From the NCBI RefSeq assembly GCF_014836775.1, contig NZ_JACSQD010000005.1, positions 278,221-342,220 of the forward strand: a stretch of 64,000 nucleotides of DNA. The letters are read 5' to 3'. Each line of letters begins with the position of its first letter. Within the stretch, counting starts at the first letter, position 1. Position numbers and translations under genes: made by a program. The stretch comes from Arthrobacter gallicola (GTDB lineage: Bacteria; Actinomycetota; Actinomycetes; Actinomycetales; Micrococcaceae). Shown one piece after another: positions 9,053-19,651 of the stretch. The notes under the pieces were generated by a model that ran no database searches, was not told the DNA's origin, and saw only the letters and a program-made list of their open reading frames with translations.

Positions 9053-9637
9053 TCAGGAGGCGGTGTGGAACTTCTGCTGGGCCGCGGTCAGCCCTTCGGA
9101 AATGAGGATTTCCAGTGCATCGGCTGCATCGGATATCAGGAAGGGGAGCTCTTTTGCCTCGGCTGATCCGAAATCCTTCAAGACATAATCGGCGGTGTCC
9201 ATCCGGCCGGGCGGACGTCCCACCCCAACCCGGAGCCGGAGGTAATCCTTGGTCCCCAGCGCCTTGCTGATATCCCGCAGGCCGTTGTGCCCGCCTTCAC
9301 CGCCGCCGAGCTTGAGCTTGACGGTATTAAAGGGGATATCGATCTCGTCGTGCACGGCGATGACCTGGGCTGGATCGATTCCGTAGAAGCGGGCCAGCGC
9401 GGACACAGGCCCGCCGGAGAGATTCATGTACGTCATGGGCTTGGCCAGCACGACCCGCGGGCCGCCAAGCGAGATCCGCCCTTCGGCTACCTGGGCGCGT
9501 GCCTTGTGCGTCTTGAAGCGGGCGCCCATGCGGGCGGCGGCCTCATCCAGGACCATCTGGCCGATGTTGTGCCGGTTACGGCTGTAGCCGGGCCCGGGGT
9601 TTCCGAGCCCGGCTACAAGCCAGGTGTTGCTGTTCAC
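9053..9637 (-). CDS. pth: Peptidyl-tRNA hydrolase
   Basis: Releases tRNA from peptidyl-tRNAs that drop off the ribosome, recycling tRNA in the cytoplasm. The 194-residue length is normal. The N-terminal signature VAGLGNPGPGY is followed by the catalytic histidine in NRHNIG (His23), PMTYMNLSG, HDEID and GGGEGGHNGLRD, all in family order. The start is GTG at 9637, with AAGGAG about 12 nt upstream. It lies 89 nt downstream of rplY on the same strand, the usual actinobacterial pairing, and the two are probably one transcript. Confidence 0.97.
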   Translation of the reverse strand: MNSNTWLVAGLGNPGPGYSRNRHNIGQMVLDEAAARMGARFKTHKARAQVAEGRISLGGPRVVLAKPMTYMNLSGGPVSALARFYGIDPAQVIAVHDEIDIPFNTVKLKLGGGEGGHNGLRDISKALGTKDYLRLRVGVGRPPGRMDTADYVLKDFGSAEAKELPFLISDAADALEILISEGLTAAQQKFHTAS

Positions 9638-9726
9638 AGGTGGGACTGCTCCTTGAACTGGTTCCGAATGATGCCGGCCGGCTCAGTCCAGGAGTTCAGG
9701 CCCCGGCAAACCGTAGTGGAAGAGGC

Positions 9727-10326
9727 TTAGGCCTCTGCAGCTGCGGGAGCTTCTGCAGCGGCTTCCTCGGAGGTCTCGCCCAGGTCCTGGACAGTCGGCT
9801 CGGAGACGTTGACAACCATGGTTTCCGGGTCCAGCAGCAGTTCAACGCCAGCCGGCAGGTCGATGTCGCCTGCGGTGATGTGCTCGCCGGCCGTGCGGCC
9901 TTCGACGCTGACCTTGATGGTCTCGGGGAGGTTGGTGGCGTCAGCGGAAACCAGGACGGTGTTGGCTTCCTGGTTGAAGACGGCGCCCGGAGCAACTTCG
10001 CCCTCAACGTGGACGTTGACCTCAACCTCAACCTTTTCGCCCTTGCGGACGGTCAGCAGGTCGATGTGCTCGATGATCTGCTTGATCGGGTCGCGCTGGA
10101 TGTCCTTGGCCAGGGCCAGGTGGGATTCGCCGTCGACGTCGATGGTCAGCAGTGCGTTCGGGGTGCGGACGGCCAGGGTGGTTGCCTTGGCGGGCAGCAG
10201 GATGTGCATCACGTCGGCGCCGTGGCCGTAGATGACTGCGGGGATCTTGCCGGCAACGCGGGCCTTGCGGGCTGCGCCCTTGCCGAAGTCGGTGCGGGTG
10301 GTGGCTGCAAGCTTCTGGTCAGACAT
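9727..10326 (-). CDS. rplY: 50S ribosomal protein L25 / general stress protein Ctc
   Basis: Binds 5S rRNA in the large ribosomal subunit; long-form bL25 proteins are also called Ctc. The 199 residues contain an N-terminal L25 domain (about 1-92, starting KLAATTRTDFGKGAARK, with VIYGHG) and a C-terminal TL5 beta domain (about 95-180). The end is an acidic, Ala/Glu-rich tail, typical for actinobacteria. ATG at 10326 follows AGGAG at good spacing. It precedes pth and follows prs-glmU on the same strand, after a hairpin that may separate the transcripts. Confidence 0.96.
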   Translation of the reverse strand: MSDQKLAATTRTDFGKGAARKARVAGKIPAVIYGHGADVMHILLPAKATTLAVRTPNALLTIDVDGESHLALAKDIQRDPIKQIIEHIDLLTVRKGEKVEVEVNVHVEGEVAPGAVFNQEANTVLVSADATNLPETIKVSVEGRTAGEHITAGDIDLPAGVELLLDPETMVVNVSEPTVQDLGETSEEAAAEAPAAAEA

Positions 10327-10525
10327 AACAAACTCCTGTTGTGGTTCTTCCGTAATGGCTTTTAGTTGCCTATCCGGCGCCGGTATCGGAACGAACCAGC
10401 TGCGAAACCGCGTCCGTGGGACTGCGGTGCAGTTGAGAAGTTGCCAGCCACCGTCGATAACGGAGTACCTCCGGATTTTTCCGGGGCCTCCCTCGCCTAG
10501 GCATCGCTGACAATCCTACCGCATC

Positions 10526-10547
10526 CGGCGGGCCTTTCGGCCCGCCG
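10526..10547 (-). terminator. Hairpin terminator after prs
   Basis: A GC-rich stem of 9 bp with a tetraloop (reading GGCGGGCC-GAAA-GGCCCGCC on the minus strand) lies 9 nt past the prs stop. There is no U-rich tail, which is common for actinobacterial terminators. Confidence 0.6.
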
Positions 10548-10555
10548 TCGTACGG

Positions 10556-11539
10556 CTAGGCCTTGCCGTCGAAGAGGCTCGTGACCGATCCGTCTTCGAA
10601 GACTTCGCGGACGGCCCGGGCGATCAGCGGAGCGATGGAGAGCACGGTGAGCTGTTCGAACCGCTTATTCACCGGGATGGGCAGGGTGTTGGTGACTACC
10701 ACTTCGCGGGCACCGGACTCGGCCAGTGTGCGCGCCGCCGGATCGGAGAACACGGCATGCGTGGCGGCGATGATGACGTCCTTGGCACCGGCTTCCTTCA
10801 GCACGCGCACGGCGCCGGCGATTGTTCCGCCGGTGTCGATCATGTCGTCAATCAGGACACAGGTGCGGCCGTCGACCTGACCCACGACCTGCTTGGAGAC
10901 GGCCTGGTTGGGGACGGTGAGGTCCCGGCTCTTGTGCACGAAGGCCAGCGGAGCCCCGCCCAGGCGCTCGGCCCACTGCTCGGCCACGCGGACGCGCCCG
11001 GTATCCGGGGAGACCACGGTGACGTTGCTGACATCCACGCGGGTGCGGATGTAGTCGGCCAGCAGCGGAATGGCCATCAGGTGGTCAACCGGGCCGTCGA
11101 AGAAGCCCTGGATCTGCGAGGTGTGCAGGTCCACGCTCATGATCCGGTCAGCGCCGGCGGTCTTGTACAGGTCTGCGATCAGCCGGGCGGAAATGGGCTC
11201 GCGGCCGCGGCCCTTCTTGTCCTGGCGGGCATACGGGTAGAACGGGGAAACCACGGTGATGCGCTGGGCCGAGGCACGCTTGAGCGCGTCGATCATGATC
11301 AGCTGTTCCATCAGCCAGTTGTTCAACGGCGCCGGGTGGGCCTGGATCACAAAGGCATCGGTGCCGCGGACGCTCTCGCCGGGACGGACGTAGATCTCAC
11401 CGTTGGCGAAGTCATACGCGGCCAGCGGCAGCAGGTCCGTATCCAGACACTTGGCTATCTCCTCAGCCAGCTCTGGGTGAGCCCGTCCTGTGGCTAGGAC
11501 AAGCTTCTTTTCACCCTTGGAGGTGATTTCGCTGCTCAT
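10556..11539 (-). CDS. prs: Ribose-phosphate pyrophosphokinase (PRPP synthetase)
   Basis: Makes PRPP from ribose 5-phosphate and ATP for purine, pyrimidine, histidine, tryptophan and NAD synthesis. It has 327 residues, the usual class I length. Family motifs are all present: the FANGEIYV region, SPFYPYARQDKK (flexible loop), VDLHTSQIQGFF, and the PRPP-binding loop VLIDDMIDTGGT. The ATG overlaps the glmU stop by 4 nt (ATGA), indicating translational coupling within a glmU-prs operon, an order also known in mycobacteria. Confidence 0.97.
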   Translation of the reverse strand: MSSEITSKGEKKLVLATGRAHPELAEEIAKCLDTDLLPLAAYDFANGEIYVRPGESVRGTDAFVIQAHPAPLNNWLMEQLIMIDALKRASAQRITVVSPFYPYARQDKKGRGREPISARLIADLYKTAGADRIMSVDLHTSQIQGFFDGPVDHLMAIPLLADYIRTRVDVSNVTVVSPDTGRVRVAEQWAERLGGAPLAFVHKSRDLTVPNQAVSKQVVGQVDGRTCVLIDDMIDTGGTIAGAVRVLKEAGAKDVIIAATHAVFSDPAARTLAESGAREVVVTNTLPIPVNKRFEQLTVLSIAPLIARAVREVFEDGSVTSLFDGKA

Positions 11540-13053
11540 TCGTGGTCGCTTTCTCGCGTGGGGTTATCTGTACCGGAGAGGGAAGAATGTGTCTGCGCAG
11601 CTTCCGCTGCGCGGGCGGCTGCGGAGTCCGGACGGTTGGCCGGCACCCAGCCTTCCAGGTTGCGCTGCGGGGCAACGTTGATGGCCAGCGAGCCCGCGGG
11701 AACATCCTTGCGGATCACCGTCCCGGCTCCACTGTACGCTCCGTCGCCCACCGTAACGGGGGCCACGTACATGTTGTCGCTGCCCATGCGCACGTGCGAA
11801 CCCACGGTGGTGTGGTGTTTCTTTTCGCCGTCGTAGTTCACGAAAACGGAGGCAGCGCCGATGTTCGAGTGCTCGCCGATGGTTGCGTCCCCCACGTAAG
11901 TGAGGTGCGGCACCTTGGAACCGGTGCCGATCCGGGCGTTTTTGGTCTCCACGAAGGTGCCGATCTTCCCGCGCTCCCCCAGCCGGGTGCCGGGCCGCAG
12001 GTAGGCAAAGGGCCCGACGTCGGCCCCTGCCCCGATCTGCGCGTCCGAACCGTGGGTGCGGATCACTGTGGCGCCTTCACCGACCACAACGTTGGTGAGG
12101 GTGGTGTCCGGGCCGACGACGGCGTCGCGCGCTATGTGGGTGGTGCCGTGGAGCTGGGTGCCGGGCAGGACGGTGACGTCCTCCTCCAGGGTGACCGTTG
12201 AATCGATCCACGTGGTTGCGGGATCCGTCACGGTGACGCCGGCACGCATCCAGGCGTCCAGGATGCGCCGATTGTGTTCCGCGTTCAGGGCTGCCAGCTG
12301 CACCCGGTCATTCGCTCCTTCAACCTGCCACTGGTCAGTGGTGACGACGGCGGCTACCCGGCCGCCCGCCTCACGGGCGATGGCAAGGACGTCCGTCAGG
12401 TACATCTCGCCCTGGGCGTTGCCGGTGCTGACCTGGGCGAGGGCGGAACGGAGCACGGCTGCGTCGAAAGCGTAGATACCGGAGTTGATTTCATTGACTG
12501 CACGCTCCGCGGCGTCTGCGTCCTTGTGTTCCACGATCCCGGTGACGGTGCCGTCGGCGGCGCGGATGATGCGCCCGTAGCCGGTGGGGTCGTCCACCCG
12601 GGCTGTCAGGACGGTGACGGCGTTGGAGTCCGCACCATGGACGGCAACCAGTTCGCGCAGCGTGGCCGGTTCCAGCAGCGGCACGTCACCGTAGGTCACC
12701 ACAACGGTGCCCTCGAGCGGAGCTGCCGCGTCAATGGCTTCAACGGCTGCCTGGACGGCGCGGCCGGTTCCAGGAACCTCATCCTGGTCCACGATCAGCG
12801 CTCCCGGCTGCAGCTCTGCAACCCGTTCAGCAACCCGGTCCCGTTCATGACGGACCACAACGGCAAGTATCCGCGGGTGCAGGGCCTGCGCGGCGTTCAG
12901 GGCGTGTCCGATCATCGGTACCCCGCCAACCGGGTGGAGGATTTTCGGTGTCCGGGACTTCATCCGGGTGCCTGCCCCGGCGGCCAGGACAATGACGGCG
13001 GCAGGACCGGCCCCAGTGTTCGTTCCGGTACCCTGCGTATCCTGCATGCTCAC
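11536..13053 (-). CDS. glmU: Bifunctional UDP-GlcNAc pyrophosphorylase / glucosamine-1-phosphate acetyltransferase
   Basis: Catalyses the last two steps to UDP-GlcNAc, the precursor of peptidoglycan. The 505 residues begin with the nucleotidyltransferase domain, with VIVLAAGAGTRMKSRTPK as the nucleotide-binding loop. A left-handed beta-helix acetyltransferase domain follows (hexapeptide repeats, with LRPGTRLGERGKIGTFVE and NYDGEKKHHT). The C-terminal tail is Ala/Ser-rich. GTG at 13053 has AGGAG 9 nt upstream; an ATG two codons later is the alternative. It lies downstream of tRNA-Gln and overlaps prs. Confidence 0.97.
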   Translation of the reverse strand: MSMQDTQGTGTNTGAGPAAVIVLAAGAGTRMKSRTPKILHPVGGVPMIGHALNAAQALHPRILAVVVRHERDRVAERVAELQPGALIVDQDEVPGTGRAVQAAVEAIDAAAPLEGTVVVTYGDVPLLEPATLRELVAVHGADSNAVTVLTARVDDPTGYGRIIRAADGTVTGIVEHKDADAAERAVNEINSGIYAFDAAVLRSALAQVSTGNAQGEMYLTDVLAIAREAGGRVAAVVTTDQWQVEGANDRVQLAALNAEHNRRILDAWMRAGVTVTDPATTWIDSTVTLEEDVTVLPGTQLHGTTHIARDAVVGPDTTLTNVVVGEGATVIRTHGSDAQIGAGADVGPFAYLRPGTRLGERGKIGTFVETKNARIGTGSKVPHLTYVGDATIGEHSNIGAASVFVNYDGEKKHHTTVGSHVRMGSDNMYVAPVTVGDGAYSGAGTVIRKDVPAGSLAINVAPQRNLEGWVPANRPDSAAARAAEAAQTHSSLSGTDNPTRESDHE

Positions 13054-13140
13054 GAAAAAGCGCTCCTACACGTTGTCCGGCCAGGGGTCCCGGCGGCGTC
13101 TTCTGCCTCCATGTGTCCCAGTGCGGCGACCAGCTTTGCG

Positions 13141-13212
13141 TTCCGCCCATAGGATTCGAACCTATACTCCACGGCTCCAAAGGCCGGGGTGCTGCCATTA
13201 CACCAGGGCGGA
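13141..13212 (-). tRNA. tRNA-Gln (anticodon TTG)
   Basis: A 72-nt cloverleaf can be drawn by hand. The acceptor stem is TCCGCCC/GGGCGGA with discriminator A at 13141. The D arm contains TGGTGTAATGGCAGCA, the anticodon loop CTTTGGA gives TTG, and the T arm is TATAGGTTCGAATCCTAT. CCA is not encoded. It sits 87 nt upstream of glmU on the same strand, so it may share that transcript. Confidence 0.95.
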
Positions 13213-13318
13213 AAGTCCGCAGCTCCCGCTGCACACAAGAGATAAGTTTGCCACGTGTTCAGGTTCCTCCGCGACTTGGGTTCCCAGGTCCGCCCAGCCT
13301 TCCGTCCGGGCGGATGCG

Positions 13319-13324
13319 TAGACT
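13319..13324 (+). promoter_or_regulatory. -10 element for TetR-NUDIX gene (leaderless)
   Basis: TAGACT ends 6 nt before the GTG at 13331, which puts the transcription start at or next to the start codon. There is no Shine-Dalgarno sequence. Confidence 0.45.
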
Positions 13325-13330
13325 GGGACG

Positions 13331-14425
13331 GTGGCGAGAACAACAGCGGCGCGCTCACGGCCGCGCATGACCGGAACCCAGCGCCGGGCGCAGCTGATCG
13401 GCGTTGCACGGTCCCTGTTTGCACTGCGTGGGCTCGAAGGAGCCACGATCGAAGATATTGCCGCGGGTGCGGGAGTCTCCAAACCTGTGGTTTATGAGCA
13501 TTTCGGCTCCAAGGAAGCGCTGTACACCGAGGTGGTGGACACCGAGTTCAACCGCCTGCTGGCCGCGGTCACCGAAGCGCTGGGGGCCGACGCCGGTCCC
13601 CGGGTCCTGCTGGAACGGGCCGCCTATTCGCTGCTGGACTACATTGAAAACCACACCGACGGTTTCCGGATCCTGGTCCGGGACGCGCCGCCGTCGCAGC
13701 CCGAGGGCACCTTTTCCACGCTGCTCTCCCGGATCGCCGCGGACGTGGAGCACATCCTGGCCAAGGAGTTCAGCAGCCGGGGGCTGCGTGCGGAGATGGG
13801 CGGAATGTATGCCCAGATGCTGGTCGGTATGGTCGCGATGACCGGGCAGTGGTGGCTCGATGCGCGCTCCCCCGACAAGGCCACCGTGGCCGCGCACCTG
13901 GTCAACCTTTCCTGGAATGGCCTCACCGGCCTTCAGGAAGCCCCGGTGCTGGAGCACATCCCCGGCGGTATGCCGGGAGGAGCGCCCACGGTCCTGACAC
14001 TTTCCGCCGTCCTGGTGCACGACTCCGAAGGACGGATCCTGCTGGTCCGCAAGCGCGGAACACATCGCTTTATGCAGCCCGGCGGCAAACTGGAGCCCGG
14101 GGAGGACTTCCTTCAGGCAGCCGCCCGCGAGGTCAACGAGGAGCTGGGGCTCCGGGTGGCGGCTGCGGATCTGGCAGATATCGGCCACTGGTACGGTCCC
14201 GCGGCGAATGAAGCCAACACGTTCATTGACGCCGGACTGTTTTCCCTGAACCTGCCGGGGCCTTTCGGCAGCGGCGCCGATCCCGCTCCGCAGGCCGCCG
14301 CGGAGATCGAAGAGACCCTGTGGCTGACCCCGGCCGAGGCCTTCGCGCGGACGGATCTTTCTCCGCTGCTGCGCGATCATCTTCTGCCGCAGCTGCTGGC
14401 CGGGGAAACCGAACCGCCCGGGTAG
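13331..14425 (+). CDS. TetR-type regulator fused to a NUDIX hydrolase
   Basis: One continuous 364-residue frame joins two families. Residues 18-203 form a TetR regulator, with helix-turn-helix around 38-62 (TIEDIAAGAGVS, VVYEHFGSKEAL). Residues 218-355 form a NUDIX hydrolase with a complete box at 252-274: G-x5-E-x7-RE-xx-EE-x-G. Between them is a Gly/Pro linker (IPGGMPGGAP). The start is GTG at 13331 with a TAGACT box 6 nt upstream. The two families are normally separate proteins, so this may be a nucleotide- or metabolite-linked regulator, or two genes joined by loss of a stop or by a sequence error. It is divergent from tRNA-Gln. Its stop codon directly abuts the stop of the convergent ABC-F gene. 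Confidence 0.85.
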   Translation: MARTTAARSRPRMTGTQRRAQLIGVARSLFALRGLEGATIEDIAAGAGVSKPVVYEHFGSKEALYTEVVDTEFNRLLAAVTEALGADAGPRVLLERAAYSLLDYIENHTDGFRILVRDAPPSQPEGTFSTLLSRIAADVEHILAKEFSSRGLRAEMGGMYAQMLVGMVAMTGQWWLDARSPDKATVAAHLVNLSWNGLTGLQEAPVLEHIPGGMPGGAPTVLTLSAVLVHDSEGRILLVRKRGTHRFMQPGGKLEPGEDFLQAAAREVNEELGLRVAAADLADIGHWYGPAANEANTFIDAGLFSLNLPGPFGSGADPAPQAAAEIEETLWLTPAEAFARTDLSPLLRDHLLPQLLAGETEPPG

Positions 14426-16300
<1,875 letters not shown>

Positions 16301-16323
16301 TCGGAACTACTTTCTTCGGTGGT

Positions 16324-17289
16324 TCAGGTGTGGTCTGCAGGTGCGGCCGGGTCCGCGGGTTCTGCCCCGGCGGCGGGTCCGTAAACGGCCAGGGCGTTGT
16401 GGCCCTCGGCGCGCAGGGCGTCCTGCAGGCGCGCGGCTGCGTCCGCGTCCGCAGCCAGGAAGGCAAGGGTGGGACCGGAACCGGAGACAATCCCTGCGAG
16501 GGCGCCGAGTTCCTTCCCCCGCTGCAGCACGTTGTCCAGGGCCGGGGCCAGGGACAGTGCGGCGGGCTGCAGGTCATTATGGATAACGCCGGCGAGTGCG
16601 GCGGCGTTCCCCGCGGTCAGTGCGGCCAGCACGGCTGGATCCGCGGTTTCCGGTTCTTCCGTGCCGGCGCCGGATGAAGTGCGAAGCGCGTCCAGGCGCC
16701 GGTAGACGGCCGGTGTGGACAGGCCCGTGTCCGCGGCCACCAGCACCCAGTGCAGCGGCGCTGCCGCGGCCACGGGGGTGAGCTCATCGCCGACGCCCAG
16801 CCCGACGGCCGCGCCGCCGGCCAGGGCGAAGGGCACGTCGGCACCCAGTCCGGCTCCCAGCAAAGCCAGGTCCGCGGCGCTTAGCCCGGTTCCCCAGAGC
16901 TCGTTACAGGCGAGCAGTGCCGCGGCCGCATCAGCGGACCCGCCGCCCATGCCGCCTGCCACCGGAACGTGTTTGGTGATCACCAGGTCCACCGCCGGGT
17001 CCTGGATACCGGCGTGGCCCGCCAGGGCAGCTGCCGCCCGGGCCACCAGGTTGTCCGGCCCCAGGGGGATGCCGTCCGCCGGGATGCGCAGCGGACCGCC
17101 GGCGTCCACCCGCACGGTGATGCCCGGCTGTGCGGCCGCGCTGGCCGTGACTTCCTCGAAGAGGCTGACAGCCAGGTAGACGCTTGCCACGGCGTGGTAG
17201 CCGTCTGCGCGCAGCGGACCCACTTTGAGGGAGACGTTGATCTTGCCCGGCGCGCGGACGCGCACGGCCTGCGGAGCGGAGGTGGTCAT
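16324..17289 (-). CDS. ispE: 4-diphosphocytidyl-2-C-methyl-D-erythritol kinase
   Basis: Phosphorylates CDP-methylerythritol in the MEP pathway, supplying isoprenoids for quinones, carotenoids and the wall lipid carrier. It is a GHMP kinase of 321 residues. The N-terminal APGKINVSL holds the substrate-binding lysine. The ATP-binding glycine loop is [14 protein letters not shown] (109-122) with the catalytic Asp120. The C-terminal motif [12 protein letters not shown] is also present. The ATG overlaps the rsmA stop by 4 nt, so translation is coupled. Confidence 0.95.
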   Translation of the reverse strand: MTTSAPQAVRVRAPGKINVSLKVGPLRADGYHAVASVYLAVSLFEEVTASAAAQPGITVRVDAGGPLRIPADGIPLGPDNLVARAAAALAGHAGIQDPAVDLVITKHVPVAGGMGGGSADAAAALLACNELWGTGLSAADLALLGAGLGADVPFALAGGAAVGLGVGDELTPVAAAAPLHWVLVAADTGLSTPAVYRRLDALRTSSGAGTEEPETADPAVLAALTAGNAAALAGVIHNDLQPAALSLAPALDNVLQRGKELGALAGIVSGSGPTLAFLAADADAAARLQDALRAEGHNALAVYGPAAGAEPADPAAPADHT

Positions 17290-18164
17290 ACGGCGGCCCG
17301 CGCCTCGGCAATCCGGGTGTAGGCATGGATGTCCAGCACTTCGCCCCTGGCGCTGGGATCGACGCCGGCGGCGCGCAGTGCCCGTTCGGCTTCCGCCGGG
17401 CTTCCGGCCCAGCCGGCCAGGGCGGCGCGCAGCGTCTTGCGGCGCTGGGCGAAAGCGGCATCAATCACGGCGAAGACCTCCTGCCGGGAGGCGTGGGTGG
17501 CCGGCGGTTCGTGGCGTTCAAAGCCCACCAGGCCGGAGGCGATCTTCGGCGCCGGCCAGAACACGTTCATGCCGATGACACCGGCCTTGCGCATGGTTCC
17601 ATACCAGGCAGCCTTGACCGACGGAACGCCGTAGGTCTTCGAGCCGGGTTTGGCGGCCAGCCGGTCGGCTACCTCGTCCTGGACCATCACCAGGCCGTGG
17701 CGCAGGCTGGGGAAATGTTCCAGCAGGTGCAGGACCACCGGAACGGCGACGTTGTACGGAAGATTGGCGACCAGCGCCGTTGGCTGCACCGGCAGTTCGG
17801 TCACGCGCATGGCATCGGCGAGGACAACGTGCAGATTGCCGGCCTCTTCCCGCCGCCAGGCGGCGACAGTCTGGGGCAGGCGTCCGGCCAGTACCGGATC
17901 GATCTCCACGGCGACGACTTCACGCGCGGCGTCAAGCAGGCCAAGGGTCAGCGAACCGAGGCCCGGGCCGACTTCCAGAACCGTCTCTTCCTCGCTCACG
18001 GAGGCCGCGGCCACGATCCTGCGGATGGTGTTTCCGTCAATGACGAAGTTCTGGCCGAGCGTCTTGGTGGGGCGGACGCCCAGCTCCTCGGCCAGCGCCC
18101 GGATGTCGGATGCGCCAAGGAGCGGCCGGGGCCGCGGAACAGGCGTGGAAACGGATTCAGTCAC
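17286..18164 (-). CDS. rsmA: 16S rRNA (adenine1518-N6/adenine1519-N6)-dimethyltransferase
   Basis: Also known as KsgA. It dimethylates two adjacent adenines near the 3' end of 16S rRNA during late 30S assembly. The 292 residues carry [11 protein letters not shown] (33-43), SAM motif I EVGPGLG (64-70), the VEIDP acidic residue at about 86-90, and the catalytic NLPYN (134-138). GTG at 18164 is preceded at 6 nt by a TAGTAT box and no ribosome binding site, so the message is probably leaderless. First gene of the rsmA-ispE-abcF unit. Confidence 0.96.
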   Translation of the reverse strand: MTESVSTPVPRPRPLLGASDIRALAEELGVRPTKTLGQNFVIDGNTIRRIVAAASVSEEETVLEVGPGLGSLTLGLLDAAREVVAVEIDPVLAGRLPQTVAAWRREEAGNLHVVLADAMRVTELPVQPTALVANLPYNVAVPVVLHLLEHFPSLRHGLVMVQDEVADRLAAKPGSKTYGVPSVKAAWYGTMRKAGVIGMNVFWPAPKIASGLVGFERHEPPATHASRQEVFAVIDAAFAQRRKTLRAALAGWAGSPAEAERALRAAGVDPSARGEVLDIHAYTRIAEARAAV

Positions 18165-18170
18165 TGCCTA

Positions 18171-18176
18171 ATACTA
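18171..18176 (-). promoter_or_regulatory. -10 element for rsmA (leaderless)
   Basis: TAGTAT on the minus strand ends 6 nt before the rsmA GTG. No obvious -35 was found. Confidence 0.45.
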
Positions 18177-18398
18177 GCGTCAGCACCGCTGCAGCCCCGA
18201 GCCGGGGCGTATGTCCCCTAGTCGGGCCAGTCCCCTACCCGGGTTCCGGCGGATGCGGGATTCGGTGCCTGGAGTATCTTCATGGTTTTCCTTACGCGTT
18301 AGCCCCCGCTGCTCTGCCGTGGCGCGTTGCCGGACGGTAGCATCATTTGCCGCGGCAGAATCCCAGTCTGCCGCACCCCGAGAACGGCGGGAATGGCG

Positions 18399-19628
18399 AT
18401 GGGCAAATCGTTTGGTGAAAAGCTGCGGTCGGCCCGGCGGGAGAGGTTCCTGAGCCGGTCCGAGTTGGGTGAGCCCCTGCTGCGTGAACGCGAGGTATCA
18501 CTTCTGGAGAGCGGACGGCGGGAGCCGGGCAGGGCCGCGGTGAGGCAGTTCGCACAGAGACTGGCCACGGCCCCCGGCACCCTGCCGCGCCCGGCCGGCC
18601 CGGACGGAGCGCTCCACCTGGGCCTCACCGCCCACCAGTTGTGGGATGAGCGGGACTACGGCCGGGCCCGTGACGTTGCCGCAGACGGCGCCCGCGCCGC
18701 GCTGGCGGAACAGGACCCTCCCGAATGGTGGGCGCTGACGTTCCTGGCCGCCCGCTGCCAGCTGAGGCTCGGTGATTTCGAAGGCTGCGTTTTCCGGGCT
18801 TCCCTGCTGGCCAGGCATCCCCTGGCGCTGGCGCAGCTGTCCCTCCGGGCCCGGGCCAAGGCGCTGCTGGCCACCGCCCACCAGGGCCGGGGGCATCTGG
18901 GTGAAGCAGTACGCCAGGCGCAGGCTGCGGTAGCGGCCGCACAGAAGGCTCCGGCGGGGAATGACGGGCTGCTCGAGGCTTATCAGGCGCTGGCCGCGGC
19001 ACTCACCGAAAGCGGGCGGCTGGCGCAGGCCTGGGAAGTCTGCCGGGTGTTCCTGGTGCCGCTGCTGGATACGGTGCCCGATTCCCAGCTCGCGGGCAAA
19101 GGCTTCTGGACGGTCGGTAACGTGGCATTCCGCCGCGGAGACCCGGCTGCCGGTGTCCGGTTCCATCAGCAGGCCGCAGCGTTGCTGAGCCCCCGGCTGG
19201 ATCTGGGACTGTGGGCGTCTTTCAACAAGGCCTCGGCCAGCATGCGGCTGTCCTCCGGGCTGCATGATGCTCAAACCCTGAACTGCATTGAGCACGCGGA
19301 AACGGCGTTGGCTGTGGTGGGGGAATCCCGGACGGATGCTGTGGAACTTTTGCATTCGCGGGGCCGGTGGCAGCATCTGCAGGGCAACCACGCCGAGGCC
19401 GTAAATCTGCTCTCCGCGGCCTATGCGGAGCGGACCGTCCTTGCCCCGCAGACCGCCGCGGAGGTGGCCCTGCAGCTTGGACTGAGCCTGGCATCCCTGG
19501 GCAGGAGCTGTGCGGCGGCCGCCCGGTTAGCGGAAAGTGAGGCGCTCTTCCGCAGGGCCGGTGCGGCGGACAGATCCGGGCATGCAAAAGCCCTGGCGGC
19601 CTCGCTGTCGCAAGGGTGCCAGGGCTGA
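18399..19628 (+). CDS. XRE-like helix-turn-helix protein with TPR-like region
   Basis: About 409 residues. The first 55 resemble an XRE helix-turn-helix (FGEKLRSARRERFLSRSEL, then VSLLESGRREPGRAAV), with the usual ExGRREP end of the motif. The rest is Ala/Leu-rich helical sequence with TPR-like spacing, as in peptide-sensing or starvation-linked XRE-TPR regulators. I chose ATG 18399 because GGCGGG lies 7 nt upstream; ATG 18393 and a TTG at 18327 are in-frame alternatives. It is inserted on the opposite strand between rsmA and the rpf gene, which are neighbours in many actinobacteria, and converges on rpf with a 23-nt gap. Control of the nearby wall-remodelling gene is a guess. Confidence 0.75.
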   Translation: MGKSFGEKLRSARRERFLSRSELGEPLLREREVSLLESGRREPGRAAVRQFAQRLATAPGTLPRPAGPDGALHLGLTAHQLWDERDYGRARDVAADGARAALAEQDPPEWWALTFLAARCQLRLGDFEGCVFRASLLARHPLALAQLSLRARAKALLATAHQGRGHLGEAVRQAQAAVAAAQKAPAGNDGLLEAYQALAAALTESGRLAQAWEVCRVFLVPLLDTVPDSQLAGKGFWTVGNVAFRRGDPAAGVRFHQQAAALLSPRLDLGLWASFNKASASMRLSSGLHDAQTLNCIEHAETALAVVGESRTDAVELLHSRGRWQHLQGNHAEAVNLLSAAYAERTVLAPQTAAEVALQLGLSLASLGRSCAAAARLAESEALFRRAGAADRSGHAKALAASLSQGCQG

Positions 19629-19651
19629 TGCTTATGCTGCCGGCGCCGGTC

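Noticed and set aside
8757..9188. 143-codon plus-strand open frame in the large gap
   Set aside because: Half of it overlaps pth in antisense, and the rest has no coding signature or binding site.
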